In this document: positions 8,074 to 16,520 of the stretch, in pieces | How positions within the stretch are numbered: the first letter of the stretch is position 1 | Layout of the letters: every line of letters begins with the position of its first letter | Assembly (NCBI GenBank): GCA_017433825.1 | Contig: JAFRGL010000017.1 | Location: 45,384 to 109,383 of the forward strand | Direction: 5' to 3' | Length of the DNA: 64,000 bases | DNA from: Eubacterium sp. | GTDB lineage: Bacteria > Bacillota > Clostridia > Lachnospirales > Lachnospiraceae | Notes under the pieces: generated by a model | What the model saw: the letters and a program-made list of their open reading frames with translations, nothing else | What the model was told of the DNA's origin: nothing | Database searches by the model: none | Made by a program: the position numbers and the translations under genes

Positions 8074-8099
8074 AAAGGGCAGGCTGTGACAGACAGAAA

Positions 8100-8125
8100 C
8101 ACCGCAGGCTCTTCCGCCTGCGGTG
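8100..8125. terminator. Hairpin between convergent genes
   Basis: CACCGCAGGC with GCCTGCGGTG around CTCTTC, a perfect 10-pair stem. T-runs on either side are weak, so termination efficiency is uncertain. Confidence 0.55.
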
Positions 8126-8132
8126 TACAATT

Positions 8133-9617
8133 TCAAGGAAGGTACACTTCAGCTCCCGAAATTGCGCCGGCGTACCACAGGCCGTCCTGCAAAACGGCAT
8201 AGCAGTAGACGGGGTTATAGTTTTCATCCCTCGGGAGAACCGGGGCGGTGTAGGGATCAAAGCTGTCCTTCAGTTCGCCCGGCCAGACGATAAACCCTCT
8301 GATTTCACAGCCGGGAAACAGTCCTGCAATGTCTTTGGACATGGAAGCCCAGGAGGAACCGGAGCCTTCCCACCATAAATCTTTCGTTCCTTCCCAGGGG
8401 AAGATTCCGTACCTGGTGAAAGTATATCCGGCATTTTTCATGTAAGGTGCTGCAAATTCCGCGGTAACAGGTTCATCAAGAAGTGTCCGGATCATGACCT
8501 CTTTGGAAGAAGAACCTGCGAAAGCCGTCATCTTCCGGTAACGTTCTCCCGGCGCCCAGTCGTCTCTGTTTGCGATTTTCTTAAGATACCTTACGCCGTA
8601 TTCCTGATACAGCTGCGGCCAGGGTATCCGGGCGAAAAACTGCCGGACGTCCCTGGTGCCCAGCACATCTGCCAGAGCTTTGGCTGCTTCATCAAAGGAA
8701 GCGTAACCCGGCGCGTCCATTTCTTCGATGGTGAATTCGTAAGGAAGGTTATACAGAATGTTTTCAAATTCGTTCCGGAACGCTTTGGTTTCTTCCGCAT
8801 CGGTCTGGTAAACATTTGCCGTATTTTCCGGCAGACCTCCGTCAGCCCTGATCCGGATGCAGGGCCGCACGCCGATATCGCGGCTGCTGACTTCCGCGCC
8901 CCAGGCGTCTGTACCGCCGTCATAATAGGTGCCCATGGCGTCCACATACAGAGCATACTCTTTATTTGCGGCGGCACCGGCTATCCAGTAGGTCGCGTAA
9001 CCGGTGTATTGCCCGGTTTCACAGCCCGTAAGATAGGCGTGGCGTGTCGCAACGGCAAACCGCGCGCCGGCATCGGCCTGATACATCGTTTCCTGGGCGT
9101 CGGCACCTAAAAGAAAGACATAATCATCCGTATCGTTTCCCCCGTCCGTACCGTAATAGTCATTGTTCCAGAAGCTTTGATGGGAAAGCAGGATCAGCTG
9201 TCTTTCTTCCTCCGAAAATGCGTCCCGGTAAAAATCATTGTTCAGCCAGCTGCGCAGGGTGCAGGTTTCCCAGGTAACGCGGGTCTGTTCTTCGTTGAAG
9301 GGCACCGTATCCAGGCAGTATTCGGAAAACAGCGTCAGTTCGTTTCCGCCGGCGGACAGCACGATCCACCGAATCTGCTCCGGCCCGTCTGCGGCTTCCC
9401 CGTTCTGCTCCCAGGAACCGAAAACCACGATATCGCCTTTCTGCGGAAGCACCTGCGGTTCTTCGGGCTCCTGCGAGGCTTCCCCGCCGGGACTGTACGA
9501 TTCTTCTTCCACGTAAGATACCGGCTGCGTTACCGCGGAACGTTCCTGCCTCTTTGCGCAGGCTGAGGTCAGAAGCATTCCTGCCGAAAGCAGAAGGCAA
9601 AGTATTTTTCTGCTCAT
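8133..9617 (-). CDS. Secreted lipoprotein with DUF6273 domain
   Basis: A 494-residue protein with a lipoprotein signal peptide: charged start, hydrophobic core and lipobox LTSAC (Cys about residue 20). A Pro/Glu-rich spacer follows. Residues ~58-265 read as a DUF6273 domain (IVVFGSWEQ, IRWIVLSAGGNELTLFSEY, LRSWLNNDFY, the late GVRPCIRI), a C-type-lectin-like or formylglycine-like fold common in gut Clostridia surface proteins. The C-terminal ~200 residues are unrecognised. It is anchored outside the cell; ligand unknown. It stands alone, with an AAACGGAGG ribosome binding site. Confidence 0.75.
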   Translation of the reverse strand: MSRKILCLLLSAGMLLTSACAKRQERSAVTQPVSYVEEESYSPGGEASQEPEEPQVLPQKGDIVVFGSWEQNGEAADGPEQIRWIVLSAGGNELTLFSEYCLDTVPFNEEQTRVTWETCTLRSWLNNDFYRDAFSEEERQLILLSHQSFWNNDYYGTDGGNDTDDYVFLLGADAQETMYQADAGARFAVATRHAYLTGCETGQYTGYATYWIAGAAANKEYALYVDAMGTYYDGGTDAWGAEVSSRDIGVRPCIRIRADGGLPENTANVYQTDAEETKAFRNEFENILYNLPYEFTIEEMDAPGYASFDEAAKALADVLGTRDVRQFFARIPWPQLYQEYGVRYLKKIANRDDWAPGERYRKMTAFAGSSSKEVMIRTLLDEPVTAEFAAPYMKNAGYTFTRYGIFPWEGTKDLWWEGSGSSWASMSKDIAGLFPGCEIRGFIVWPGELKDSFDPYTAPVLPRDENYNPVYCYAVLQDGLWYAGAISGAEVYLP

Positions 9618-9736
9618 ATTGAAAACCTCCGTTTTTGCTTTGATGACTGTATTCTAGCTTACCGGACGGACAAATTTGTTTCGGGCAAGATGCCTTGCGG
9701 ATGAATGCCGCCGTATGAAAGCGCGGGACTTAGAAC

Positions 9737-10909
9737 CTACGGCATCTTCCGGAAGAGGTCTTCTTTGGAAAGACCGGTGGCTTCTGCCCATTTATACCAG
9801 GCAGAATGGCAAATCTCCGTGTATTCTTCAATGGAAAGGTTATAAGGATCCGCATAAATATCCGGGATAATACCGCCTTCTTTTACTGCTTCCGCCAGCT
9901 TTTCCAGGCCTTCCACCGCTTTTTTCGCCGGGCCTTCCGCACCGGAAGCTTCCATCATTTTTTTCAGGGTGCCGCCTGCGCCTACTGCCAGCCCGCCGCC
10001 GAAGACATACCCTAAATGTCTGCACCAGACCTTCATCAGGGCCAGCATGTTGCGGATTTGGATGCTTTCGTAAAAGCCCATGTTGGCAATCACATATACC
10101 TTTTTTCCGCCTGCGGCATCCTTTTCATACAGCTTTTCCAGCAGCGGGATAACCTGGGCAGGGATGCCGTCCAGATACAAGGGCATGGCGATGACCAGCT
10201 TTTCCGCGGGCAGGATGAGGTCCGCCAGGGTGTCAATGCTGTTCCGATAATCATTGATGTTCAGGATTTCCGGCGAAACGCCCATGATTTCCCCCAGCTT
10301 TTCCAGGTATGCTTTCGAATTGGAGGCATTTCCCCTTGTGCTGGCGTTCAGGAAAACGGTGCCGGAAAGCGGTTTTTCCTTAAGTCCGGAAATATCCTTT
10401 GCCGGAAACAGGTCACCTTCGGAAGGCTGTACGGTTTTGTTCCAGGAGACCTCTTTCAAGGTCATCAGCGTATTGCGGCAGACAGCCCGGACGTATTCCC
10501 GGGATACTTCCTTTTCCTCTTCGGAAGGTTCCTCCCCGTAGAAACGGATGTAAAGGTCGATCTTCTCGTCTTCATACCGGGGCACGTGGTGCATCTCCCC
10601 GTCTATCATCTGGAAAAAGGGCAGTGCGTGGCCGATACTGCGGTCGAAGATATTTTTCACAAAGGGGGAAAACCCGCCGAAGGTCCAGCGGCTGATGACC
10701 ACGATTTCTTCCGCGTCCTTGAATATCTGGCCCACCCGGTCGTAGCCGTCTTTGATGACGCATTCGCCCGGGGTTTTTGCCCAGCAGCCGAAGCATCCCA
10801 TGCAGGGGCGGATCCCGCCGTTGTCGGCAAATACGTTCCAGCCCTCGTAATCCGCCTTAATCTTTTCCCAGCCTTGCCCGTCCAAATCATGAATAACCAG
10901 GTTTTTCAT
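9737..10909 (-). CDS. Tandem flavodoxin-like / NADPH-dependent FMN reductase-like protein
   Basis: 390 residues from ATG 10909, chosen because GGAGGGAG precedes it. The N-terminal half contains a CMGCFGCWAKTPGEC segment typical of the flavodoxin-like NADPH-dependent FMN reductase group, followed by WTFGGFSPFVKNIFDR. The C-terminal half repeats a flavodoxin-like pattern (NASTRGNASNSKAY phosphate loop, AMPLYLDGIPAQ). Two flavodoxin folds in one chain suggest an internal electron-transfer or oxidoreductase role. The cysteines could bind metal or be redox active. It lies just downstream of the DUF6935 gene and is probably cotranscribed (gap 26 bases). Confidence 0.7.
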   Translation of the reverse strand: MKNLVIHDLDGQGWEKIKADYEGWNVFADNGGIRPCMGCFGCWAKTPGECVIKDGYDRVGQIFKDAEEIVVISRWTFGGFSPFVKNIFDRSIGHALPFFQMIDGEMHHVPRYEDEKIDLYIRFYGEEPSEEEKEVSREYVRAVCRNTLMTLKEVSWNKTVQPSEGDLFPAKDISGLKEKPLSGTVFLNASTRGNASNSKAYLEKLGEIMGVSPEILNINDYRNSIDTLADLILPAEKLVIAMPLYLDGIPAQVIPLLEKLYEKDAAGGKKVYVIANMGFYESIQIRNMLALMKVWCRHLGYVFGGGLAVGAGGTLKKMMEASGAEGPAKKAVEGLEKLAEAVKEGGIIPDIYADPYNLSIEEYTEICHSAWYKWAEATGLSKEDLFRKMP

Positions 10910-10935
10910 TGTCAGTCTCCCTCCATATCCGATAG

Positions 10936-11424
10936 TTATGCCCAGGGATCGTCTTTTACGGGCGTTTTCACCTGCACCAGCAGGCTTTGCTCCCAGAGGA
11001 ACCACTGGTCTGTTGACGGTTTATACCTTAAGGTTACCGGCCGCGGGGTATCCGCGCCAAGGGAAAATACGTCGTATTTGCGGTAGCCTTCCTCCGCTAT
11101 TTGGGAGGCGGAAGGCTTCAGTTCAATCCGCGCCGGCAGCTCCGGCTGATAATTATTCTGCGGGGATGCCCCGTAAAGATAAGCCCTGGGGATGTAGTCA
11201 TGTCCGTCCATGAACCTGTCCCGGATGAACTGTTTCTCAAAACTGCTCAGCGGCCGGGGACCGCGGAGGTAATCCAGCATCTTAAAGCATTCTTCTTTAT
11301 TTTTTACATAAACATTCAATGCGGCAACGGTCAGTCCGACCACCGCCTCCGGACTGTGCAGCTGGGCCTCGGGCAGGGCGAGCATTGCGTCCAGGCTTTC
11401 GGGCAGGGAAATATCCAGAATCAT
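10936..11424 (-). CDS. DUF6935-like protein of unknown function
   Basis: 162 residues from ATG 11424, preceded by AAAGGAGATAATT; longer in-frame extensions lack a ribosome binding site. The segments VVGLTVAALNVY, LRGPRPLSSFEKQFI and FSLGADTPRPVTLRYK resemble a small family I recall as DUF6935 in Lachnospiraceae. No signal peptide or membrane segment is visible. It is likely cotranscribed with the downstream tandem flavodoxin. Function is not inferred. Confidence 0.6.
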   Translation of the reverse strand: MILDISLPESLDAMLALPEAQLHSPEAVVGLTVAALNVYVKNKEECFKMLDYLRGPRPLSSFEKQFIRDRFMDGHDYIPRAYLYGASPQNNYQPELPARIELKPSASQIAEEGYRKYDVFSLGADTPRPVTLRYKPSTDQWFLWEQSLLVQVKTPVKDDPWA

Positions 11425-11553
11425 AATTATCTCCTTTCTCTGACTTATCTTGTGATAAAACCATCTTACCACAGAAAGTCCTTCTATGGTATACTGAAAA
11501 CATAAAACAGCATTACCCGTAATGAGAACCGGCTGTCTGTGAGGAGGTGAAGC

Positions 11554-12345
11554 ATGCAGAAGGAAAATACAAACCGGGAACCGGTAATTCCGGTTCAGCC
11601 GAAAAATCCCTGGAATCCGCAGGCCGCGGACCGGGTTCTGGCTGTGGCGCAAACCTACCTGGACAATGCGGAAAAACTCATCTATTCCTACGGCAGCAGG
11701 ACCTTCCTTTCAGGCTTTTACCTTTATGATCCGGCGTACGGCGGCAGGGGAAATATCGACTGTTCCACCTTCGTGCTCCTGGTGCTGGCGGGGATTCCCT
11801 ATGAAAAAAGCCCCTATGCGACCGGCAGCCGGCAGAACTTAAACGACCTTCGGGCGGACTGGGCGGACAAGGCCCTGGCGGATTTTTCAGACCTGCCGGA
11901 ACGGTTTATCGATATCGCCGAGCGTATCGGAAGGCCGTACCTGGCCGGGCCGAAGGGCCTGGATCTGGAAAAGGCCGAAGCCATGGGCATCAGTGTGAAA
12001 ACCCTTGGGGAGGAGATACGGAAAACCGGCGTGGGAAGGCGGTCAGCAAATATCACCCGGTATTTTCTGGACCGGGGGGAATGTTTCTCCGATCCGCAGG
12101 AAATACGGCCCGGGGACATCGTATTTTACAGAAATCCGGGCTTCTTCCGGGAGGGGGAGAGAAGGTTTAAGGCGGAAGAGCAGATCACCCATGTGGGTAT
12201 TGTCTGGACCGATACATTACTGATGGTGAATTCAGCCGGTTATGTGAAGAAAGAAAGGGCGGAAGAAGAGGGCCTTCCCGCGGTGGCCCTGGCGCCTGTT
12301 TCCGGAAAAAGAACGCCGGCCTTCTTTGCCAGGCCGGCGTACTGA
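11554..12345 (+). CDS. NlpC/P60-like cysteine peptidase domain protein
   Basis: 263 residues without a signal peptide. The nucleophile region is NIDCSTFVLLVL (Cys70) and the histidine region QITHVGIVW (His213), with a following MVNSAGY; spacing and order fit the papain-like NlpC/P60 fold, with a long insertion between the catalytic residues. EIRPGDIVFY ahead of the histidine is typical. Substrate is probably a peptidoglycan peptide or amide bond, but lack of an export signal is unusual for a wall hydrolase, so an intracellular or accessory role is possible. The gene is monocistronic, ends in a terminator and has a GAGGAGGTG ribosome binding site. Confidence 0.7.
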   Translation: MQKENTNREPVIPVQPKNPWNPQAADRVLAVAQTYLDNAEKLIYSYGSRTFLSGFYLYDPAYGGRGNIDCSTFVLLVLAGIPYEKSPYATGSRQNLNDLRADWADKALADFSDLPERFIDIAERIGRPYLAGPKGLDLEKAEAMGISVKTLGEEIRKTGVGRRSANITRYFLDRGECFSDPQEIRPGDIVFYRNPGFFREGERRFKAEEQITHVGIVWTDTLLMVNSAGYVKKERAEEEGLPAVALAPVSGKRTPAFFARPAY

Positions 12346-12370
12346 AAGCGGTTAATAAACGATAATCAGC

Positions 12371-12417
12371 AAAACACCCTCCTTAAACCGGATTGTCCGG
12401 CTTTAAGAGGGTGTTTT
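12371..12417. terminator. Bidirectional terminator between convergent genes
   Basis: AAAACACCCTC and GAGGGTGTTTT flank inner paired segments (CCGGA with TCCGG). A-run on the left and T-run on the right allow termination on both strands. Confidence 0.9.
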
Positions 12418-12419
12418 CA

Positions 12420-14765
12420 TCAGATATCCCTTGTATAATACAGGTTTTCTCCCGTATCCGGCAGAGGTGAATCGGCGGGAACGAAGCCCTGCGCCTCCCA
12501 GAAAGCGGCGGCGTCCGTATTGTTTTTCCGGATGCCCACGCACAGATGGCGGATGTCCTGGGCGGCAAGTGCGGCCCTGACGTCGGCGAAAATCTGTGAA
12601 CCGATGCCCTGGCGCTGCTGTTCGGCGTCCACCATGAACCAGCCGATGAAAGCGGCGTTTTTGTCCGGGAAGCCGGTTATCAGGTCCAGTACCGCGGTCA
12701 GCCGGTCCGCATCGTCGTAAAAGCCCACAAAATACTGCCTGTCGGTTTCGTCGTAATCCGGAAGGTCGGTGATTACATCCGTAAGTCCGCGCAAGGCACG
12801 TCCCACCTGCTCCTTGCGGTAATATTTCCGGTTGTCGCGGTAGAGATGGTAAACGGAGGCGATGCCGGGTTCCTTAATCCGGCGGACCTCGTATTCAGAG
12901 GAAAAAGCATCGATATCCAGTCCTTCCTGCTTCCTGGCCTGTTCATATTCCAGGGCAGGCCGGAACTGGGTTTCGTACAGTTCCCTGTAAATGCCGTCTG
13001 CCTCCAGCAGTTCGTCGTGGCTTCCCTGTTCGCAGATTACGCCGTCCTTCACCACAAGAATCTTGTCCGCCTTTAAAATGGTGGAAAGCCGGTGCGCAAT
13101 AACGATGCTGGTTCTGCCGGCCATCAGGGCTTCCAGCGCGTCCTGGATAGCGTTTTCGGAAATGGAATCCAAAGCGGAGGTGGCCTCGTCCAGAATCAGG
13201 ATCTTCGGGTCTTTTAAGATAACCCGGGCGATGGAAATACGCTGCTTTTCACCGCCGGAAAGCTTTAAGCCCCGGTTGCCCACCACTGTATTGTAGCCGT
13301 CGGGCTGGGAGGCGATGAAGTCATGGATGCTGGCGATGCGGCAGGCGTTTTCCACCTCTTCCATGGTGGCGTCTTCCTTCGCGTACAGGAGGTTGTCGAG
13401 GATTGTGCCGTTGAACAGGTAGGTTTCCTGGGTCACCATGCCGATATTCTGCCTCAGCCAGAAAAGGTCCATGTCCCGGACGTCCGTGCCGGCCACGGAA
13501 ACCGAACCGTCCAGCACGTCATACAGCCTGGGGATCAGGTTGACCACCGTGGATTTGCCGGAACCGGAGGGCCCGACAATGGCGTACATTTTGCCGCCGG
13601 GCACGGTAAAGCTGACATCCTTTAAGATAACCGTTTCCGGATCATAGCCGAATTTCACGTGTTCGTAGACGATATCCTTATCGGCAATCTCGGGCTTTTC
13701 GCCGTTTTCCGGGTTCGTAACGGTATTTTCCCGGTCCAGATAGTCAAAGATACGGGTGAACAATGCCAGGGACCTGGTGAAGTCAACCTGGATGTTCAGC
13801 AGCGATTCCACCGGCCGGTACAGGCGGTTGACCAGGGCGACAGTGGCGGTGATCACGCCTACTGTAAGCGTGGGATCAAACCGGCGGATGATAAACAGGC
13901 CGCCGAAGAAGTAAATCAGCAGGGGGCCGATCTGGGTGAACATGCCCATGAGCACGCCGAAAAGCCGGCCGCTGGTGGCTTCCTTTAAGGAAAGCTTCGT
14001 CACTTCCTCATTGATCTTGACGAAATTGTCGTATTCCTTCTTTTCACGGGTGAAAAGCTTGACCAGCATGGAACCGGAGACCGAAAGGGTTTCATTGATG
14101 ACCTGGTTCATTTCGTCGTTTTTCGCCTGCCGTTCGGTTAACAGCGTGTACCGTTTCCGGCCTGCGCTCCTGGTGGGCAGGATGAGCAGGGGAATAACCA
14201 CGATGCCCACGATGGCCAGCTGCCAGCTCATGGAGAACAGGGCCACCAGGGTGGTTACCACCGTGGCGATATTGCTGACGATGGAGGTCAGCGTGCCGGA
14301 GATAACCGAGCTTACGCCGCTGATGTCGGTGTTCATCCGGGTAATGATGTCGCCCTGCTTTTCCGTGGTGAAGAAGGAGTGGGGCATGTATTCCAGATGT
14401 TTGTACATCTGGTTTTTCATATCGAAGATAATCCGCTGGGAAATCCAGTTGTTGATATAGCTGTTCAATACGCCGATAAGCTGGCTGGCGGTCATGGCGA
14501 TTAAAGCAAATATCAGAAGCTTGATAAGCAGGATCATATCCTTGCCCACCAGGGCATCGTCCACGATGTGTCCGGTGATGATGGAGGGCAGAAGGCCTAC
14601 GATGGAAGAAATGACAATGGTTACGAAAACCAGCAGGAACTGCCACCAGTAGGGTTTAAGGTATCCCAGGATGCGCTTGATGAGTCCTTTTGTTACTTTC
14701 GGGATGTTGGCTTTTTCTTCGTCTGTCAGAAAGCCTCTCGGGCCGAAACCGCCTGGTCCGGGCAT
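12420..14765 (-). CDS. ABC exporter (permease plus ATPase) fused to a C-terminal GNAT acetyltransferase
   Basis: 781 residues from ATG 14765; GGAGGT lies 6 bases before it, so this start is preferred to ATG 14783. Residues ~25-330 form a six-helix type IV exporter domain. The nucleotide-binding domain follows with Walker A GPSGSGKST, signature LSGGEKQR, Walker B ILILDEATSALD and H-loop IAHRLST. After the normal exporter end, a further ~140 residues form a GNAT domain with the acetyl-CoA loop QRQGIG and AAAFWEAQGF near the end. No stop or frame change separates the two. Substrate unknown; the fusion suggests acetylation coupled to export, or simple co-regulation. Confidence 0.85.
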   Translation of the reverse strand: MPGPGGFGPRGFLTDEEKANIPKVTKGLIKRILGYLKPYWWQFLLVFVTIVISSIVGLLPSIITGHIVDDALVGKDMILLIKLLIFALIAMTASQLIGVLNSYINNWISQRIIFDMKNQMYKHLEYMPHSFFTTEKQGDIITRMNTDISGVSSVISGTLTSIVSNIATVVTTLVALFSMSWQLAIVGIVVIPLLILPTRSAGRKRYTLLTERQAKNDEMNQVINETLSVSGSMLVKLFTREKKEYDNFVKINEEVTKLSLKEATSGRLFGVLMGMFTQIGPLLIYFFGGLFIIRRFDPTLTVGVITATVALVNRLYRPVESLLNIQVDFTRSLALFTRIFDYLDRENTVTNPENGEKPEIADKDIVYEHVKFGYDPETVILKDVSFTVPGGKMYAIVGPSGSGKSTVVNLIPRLYDVLDGSVSVAGTDVRDMDLFWLRQNIGMVTQETYLFNGTILDNLLYAKEDATMEEVENACRIASIHDFIASQPDGYNTVVGNRGLKLSGGEKQRISIARVILKDPKILILDEATSALDSISENAIQDALEALMAGRTSIVIAHRLSTILKADKILVVKDGVICEQGSHDELLEADGIYRELYETQFRPALEYEQARKQEGLDIDAFSSEYEVRRIKEPGIASVYHLYRDNRKYYRKEQVGRALRGLTDVITDLPDYDETDRQYFVGFYDDADRLTAVLDLITGFPDKNAAFIGWFMVDAEQQRQGIGSQIFADVRAALAAQDIRHLCVGIRKNNTDAAAFWEAQGFVPADSPLPDTGENLYYTRDI

Positions 14766-14829
14766 GGTGTTACCTCCGTTCATGGTGAAGCCTGATACTG
14801 CCGAAGCGATAAAGTACGGCAGCCGGAAA

Positions 14830-14858
14830 TTGACATTTTATTCATTGGTTTGTTATAT
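14830..14858 (+). promoter_or_regulatory. Promoter of the M14-like peptidase gene
   Basis: TTGACA (14830-14835) and TTATAT (14853-14858) with a 17-base spacer, about 50 bases before the start codon. Confidence 0.7.
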
Positions 14859-14906
14859 TATATAACAGGCAGGAAAAGAAAAAAACAAAGAAATGAGGGT
14901 TTTGCA

Positions 14907-15851
14907 ATGACAGACTGCAAAAAAGAGACTATCACAAAGACCCAGCACTTTGTTTACGTGCCGGGAACGGAAGTATCCTATCCGGAAACCGTTTTCTGCG
15001 GAGCCGCAGACGGACCGCGCGTTACCGTAAGCGCCGGCGTCCACTGCCGGGAATATATCGGCATTGAGGCGGTAAACCGCCTGGCGGCGGAAATCAGACC
15101 GGAGGATGTCCGCGGCAGCATCCGATTCATTCATGCCGTTAATTACAACGGGCTTATCAGGCGGAGCGCGGACGTATTCCCGGAGGACGGCGAAAACCTG
15201 AACAGGGTATTTCCCGGAAATGAGGAGGGCGGTTCCACCCTGAGGGTGGCGGTATTCCTGGAAAAGGAGGTTATCGCGTCCTCCGACGCGATCATCGACC
15301 TGCATTCCGGCGGCTTCTGCGAAGCGCTGACCCCGCATGTTTATTTCCACGGCGTATGCGCACCGGAGGTCAACCGGCAGTCGGAGGCAATCGCGAAACA
15401 CGTGTCGGTTCCCTATGTTGTGCGTTCATCCGCGAAAAACGGCTTTTACAGCTACGCCGGACAGTGCCGTGTGCCCGCCATTATCCTGGAAAGGGGAGGT
15501 TGCGGGCTGTGGTCGGAAGAGGAAGTGAAAGCGGATATGGAGGATGTGAAAAATATCCTGCGGTTCCTCGGCGCGCTCGATGACGGTATTCCCGCAGTGG
15601 AAAAGAATCCCTGTGTGATGTCAGCGGGCTGGTATGAGGACGCGCCGGAAAGCGGCCTGTGGTATCCTGCGAAGAAGCCCGGGGACCGGGTCGTAAAAGG
15701 AGAGGTGCTGGGGCAGATAAAGGATGTCTTCGGCACAGTCCTTTATACTTATACAGCCAAAGACGACGGGGTGCTGCTGTATCAGACGGCGTCTCTGGGC
15801 ATAGAAAAAGGGCACCCCATGGTTGCCTACGGGATGCCGGAGAAACAATAG
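14907..15851 (+). CDS. Succinylglutamate desuccinylase/aspartoacylase-like M14 metallopeptidase
   Basis: 314 residues from ATG 14907 (GAGGG upstream). The zinc site of the AstE/AspA M14 subfamily is visible: H46 and E49 in GVHCREYIG and H133 in DLHSGG. A later ILERGG supplies the likely catalytic glutamate. The C-terminal ~80 residues (GWYEDAPESGLWYP, GDRVVKGEVLGQIKD) form the barrel-like tail common in this family. It probably deacylates an N-acyl amino acid or trims a carboxyl-terminal residue. It has its own promoter and terminator; no arginine catabolism genes are nearby. Confidence 0.8.
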   Translation: MTDCKKETITKTQHFVYVPGTEVSYPETVFCGAADGPRVTVSAGVHCREYIGIEAVNRLAAEIRPEDVRGSIRFIHAVNYNGLIRRSADVFPEDGENLNRVFPGNEEGGSTLRVAVFLEKEVIASSDAIIDLHSGGFCEALTPHVYFHGVCAPEVNRQSEAIAKHVSVPYVVRSSAKNGFYSYAGQCRVPAIILERGGCGLWSEEEVKADMEDVKNILRFLGALDDGIPAVEKNPCVMSAGWYEDAPESGLWYPAKKPGDRVVKGEVLGQIKDVFGTVLYTYTAKDDGVLLYQTASLGIEKGHPMVAYGMPEKQ

Positions 15852-15862
15852 CTTCAGTCAGT

Positions 15863-15902
15863 AAAAAAGGCGTTTCCTGCAGATGCAGGAAGCGCCTTTT
15901 TT
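15863..15902. terminator. Bidirectional terminator
   Basis: AAAAAAGGCG and TTCCTGC pair with GCAGGAA and GCGCCTTTTTT; A- and T-runs on both sides. It lies between convergent genes. Confidence 0.9.
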
Positions 15903-15912
15903 ACATTCACGG

Positions 15913-16395
15913 TTACTCTAAAACGGTGAATCCTTCCGCGGGTACGTGGAATTCCATGACGTAGGTGCCTTTCTGGGCAATACCGATGGCTTCCACCTTC
16001 GTTCCGTTGGACGGAAGCTCCACGCCTTCGGGCAGGTACATCAGAAGGCCAAGTTTGGTATTGCCTTCTTCGTTGGCTTCCATGACGGAAGGAGTGCTGG
16101 TATCCTTCTGGTAGATACCGGTGATCTTGATGACGGTGCCTTCCTTGATTTCCATGTTGGACATCTGTTTCATCAATACCTGGATGCCGTCGAAATCGCC
16201 GAATTCGATGACGATCTCGGGATTGGAAAGATCAACCCCGGCTGTGGTGCCGCCCTGGCTGTCAGTGCCTGCGGAAGAGGCTTCCGCGGTGCCTCCGCCG
16301 GAATTGCCGCCCCCGCCGCTGCCTGAACCGCCGCCGCAGGCTGCAAGGCTTAACGCCATCACGCAGGCTGCCGCCAATGCAATTATCTTTTTCAT
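15913..16395 (-). CDS. Small secreted lipoprotein
   Basis: 160 residues with a classic lipoprotein signal peptide and lipobox LSLAAC (Cys20), then a Gly/Ser-rich linker (~residues 21-50). The mature domain (IVIEFGDFDGIQ, VIKITGIYQKD, GLLMYLPEGVE, VEAIGIAQKGTYVMEFHV) looks like a small beta-barrel of the OB or nucleic-acid-binding-lipoprotein type, but I do not recognise a named family. It has its own promoter and AAGGAGGAACG ribosome binding site. Confidence 0.7.
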   Translation of the reverse strand: MKKIIALAAACVMALSLAACGGGSGSGGGGNSGGGTAEASSAGTDSQGGTTAGVDLSNPEIVIEFGDFDGIQVLMKQMSNMEIKEGTVIKITGIYQKDTSTPSVMEANEEGNTKLGLLMYLPEGVELPSNGTKVEAIGIAQKGTYVMEFHVPAEGFTVLE

Positions 16396-16462
16396 GTTTC
16401 GTTCCTCCTTATTAATCCAAAACGCAGGGGATGACTGAGATCCCCTAATGCCTTATACAAAT

Positions 16463-16491
16463 CTTATATCATTTTGTCTGAAGGATGACAA
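16463..16491 (-). promoter_or_regulatory. Promoter of the small lipoprotein gene
   Basis: On the minus strand, TTGTCA (16491-16486) and TATAAG (16468-16463) are 17 bases apart. A hairpin GGGGAT...ATCCCC near 16427-16445 lies in the resulting leader. Confidence 0.6.
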
Positions 16492-16520
16492 GCCGTTATC
16501 CGGAATGTTTGCTGCGATGG

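Noticed and set aside
10016-11086. 356-residue plus-strand open frame opposite the tandem flavodoxin
   Set aside because: Antisense of a gene with clear flavodoxin motifs and a good ribosome site; the composition is unprotein-like.
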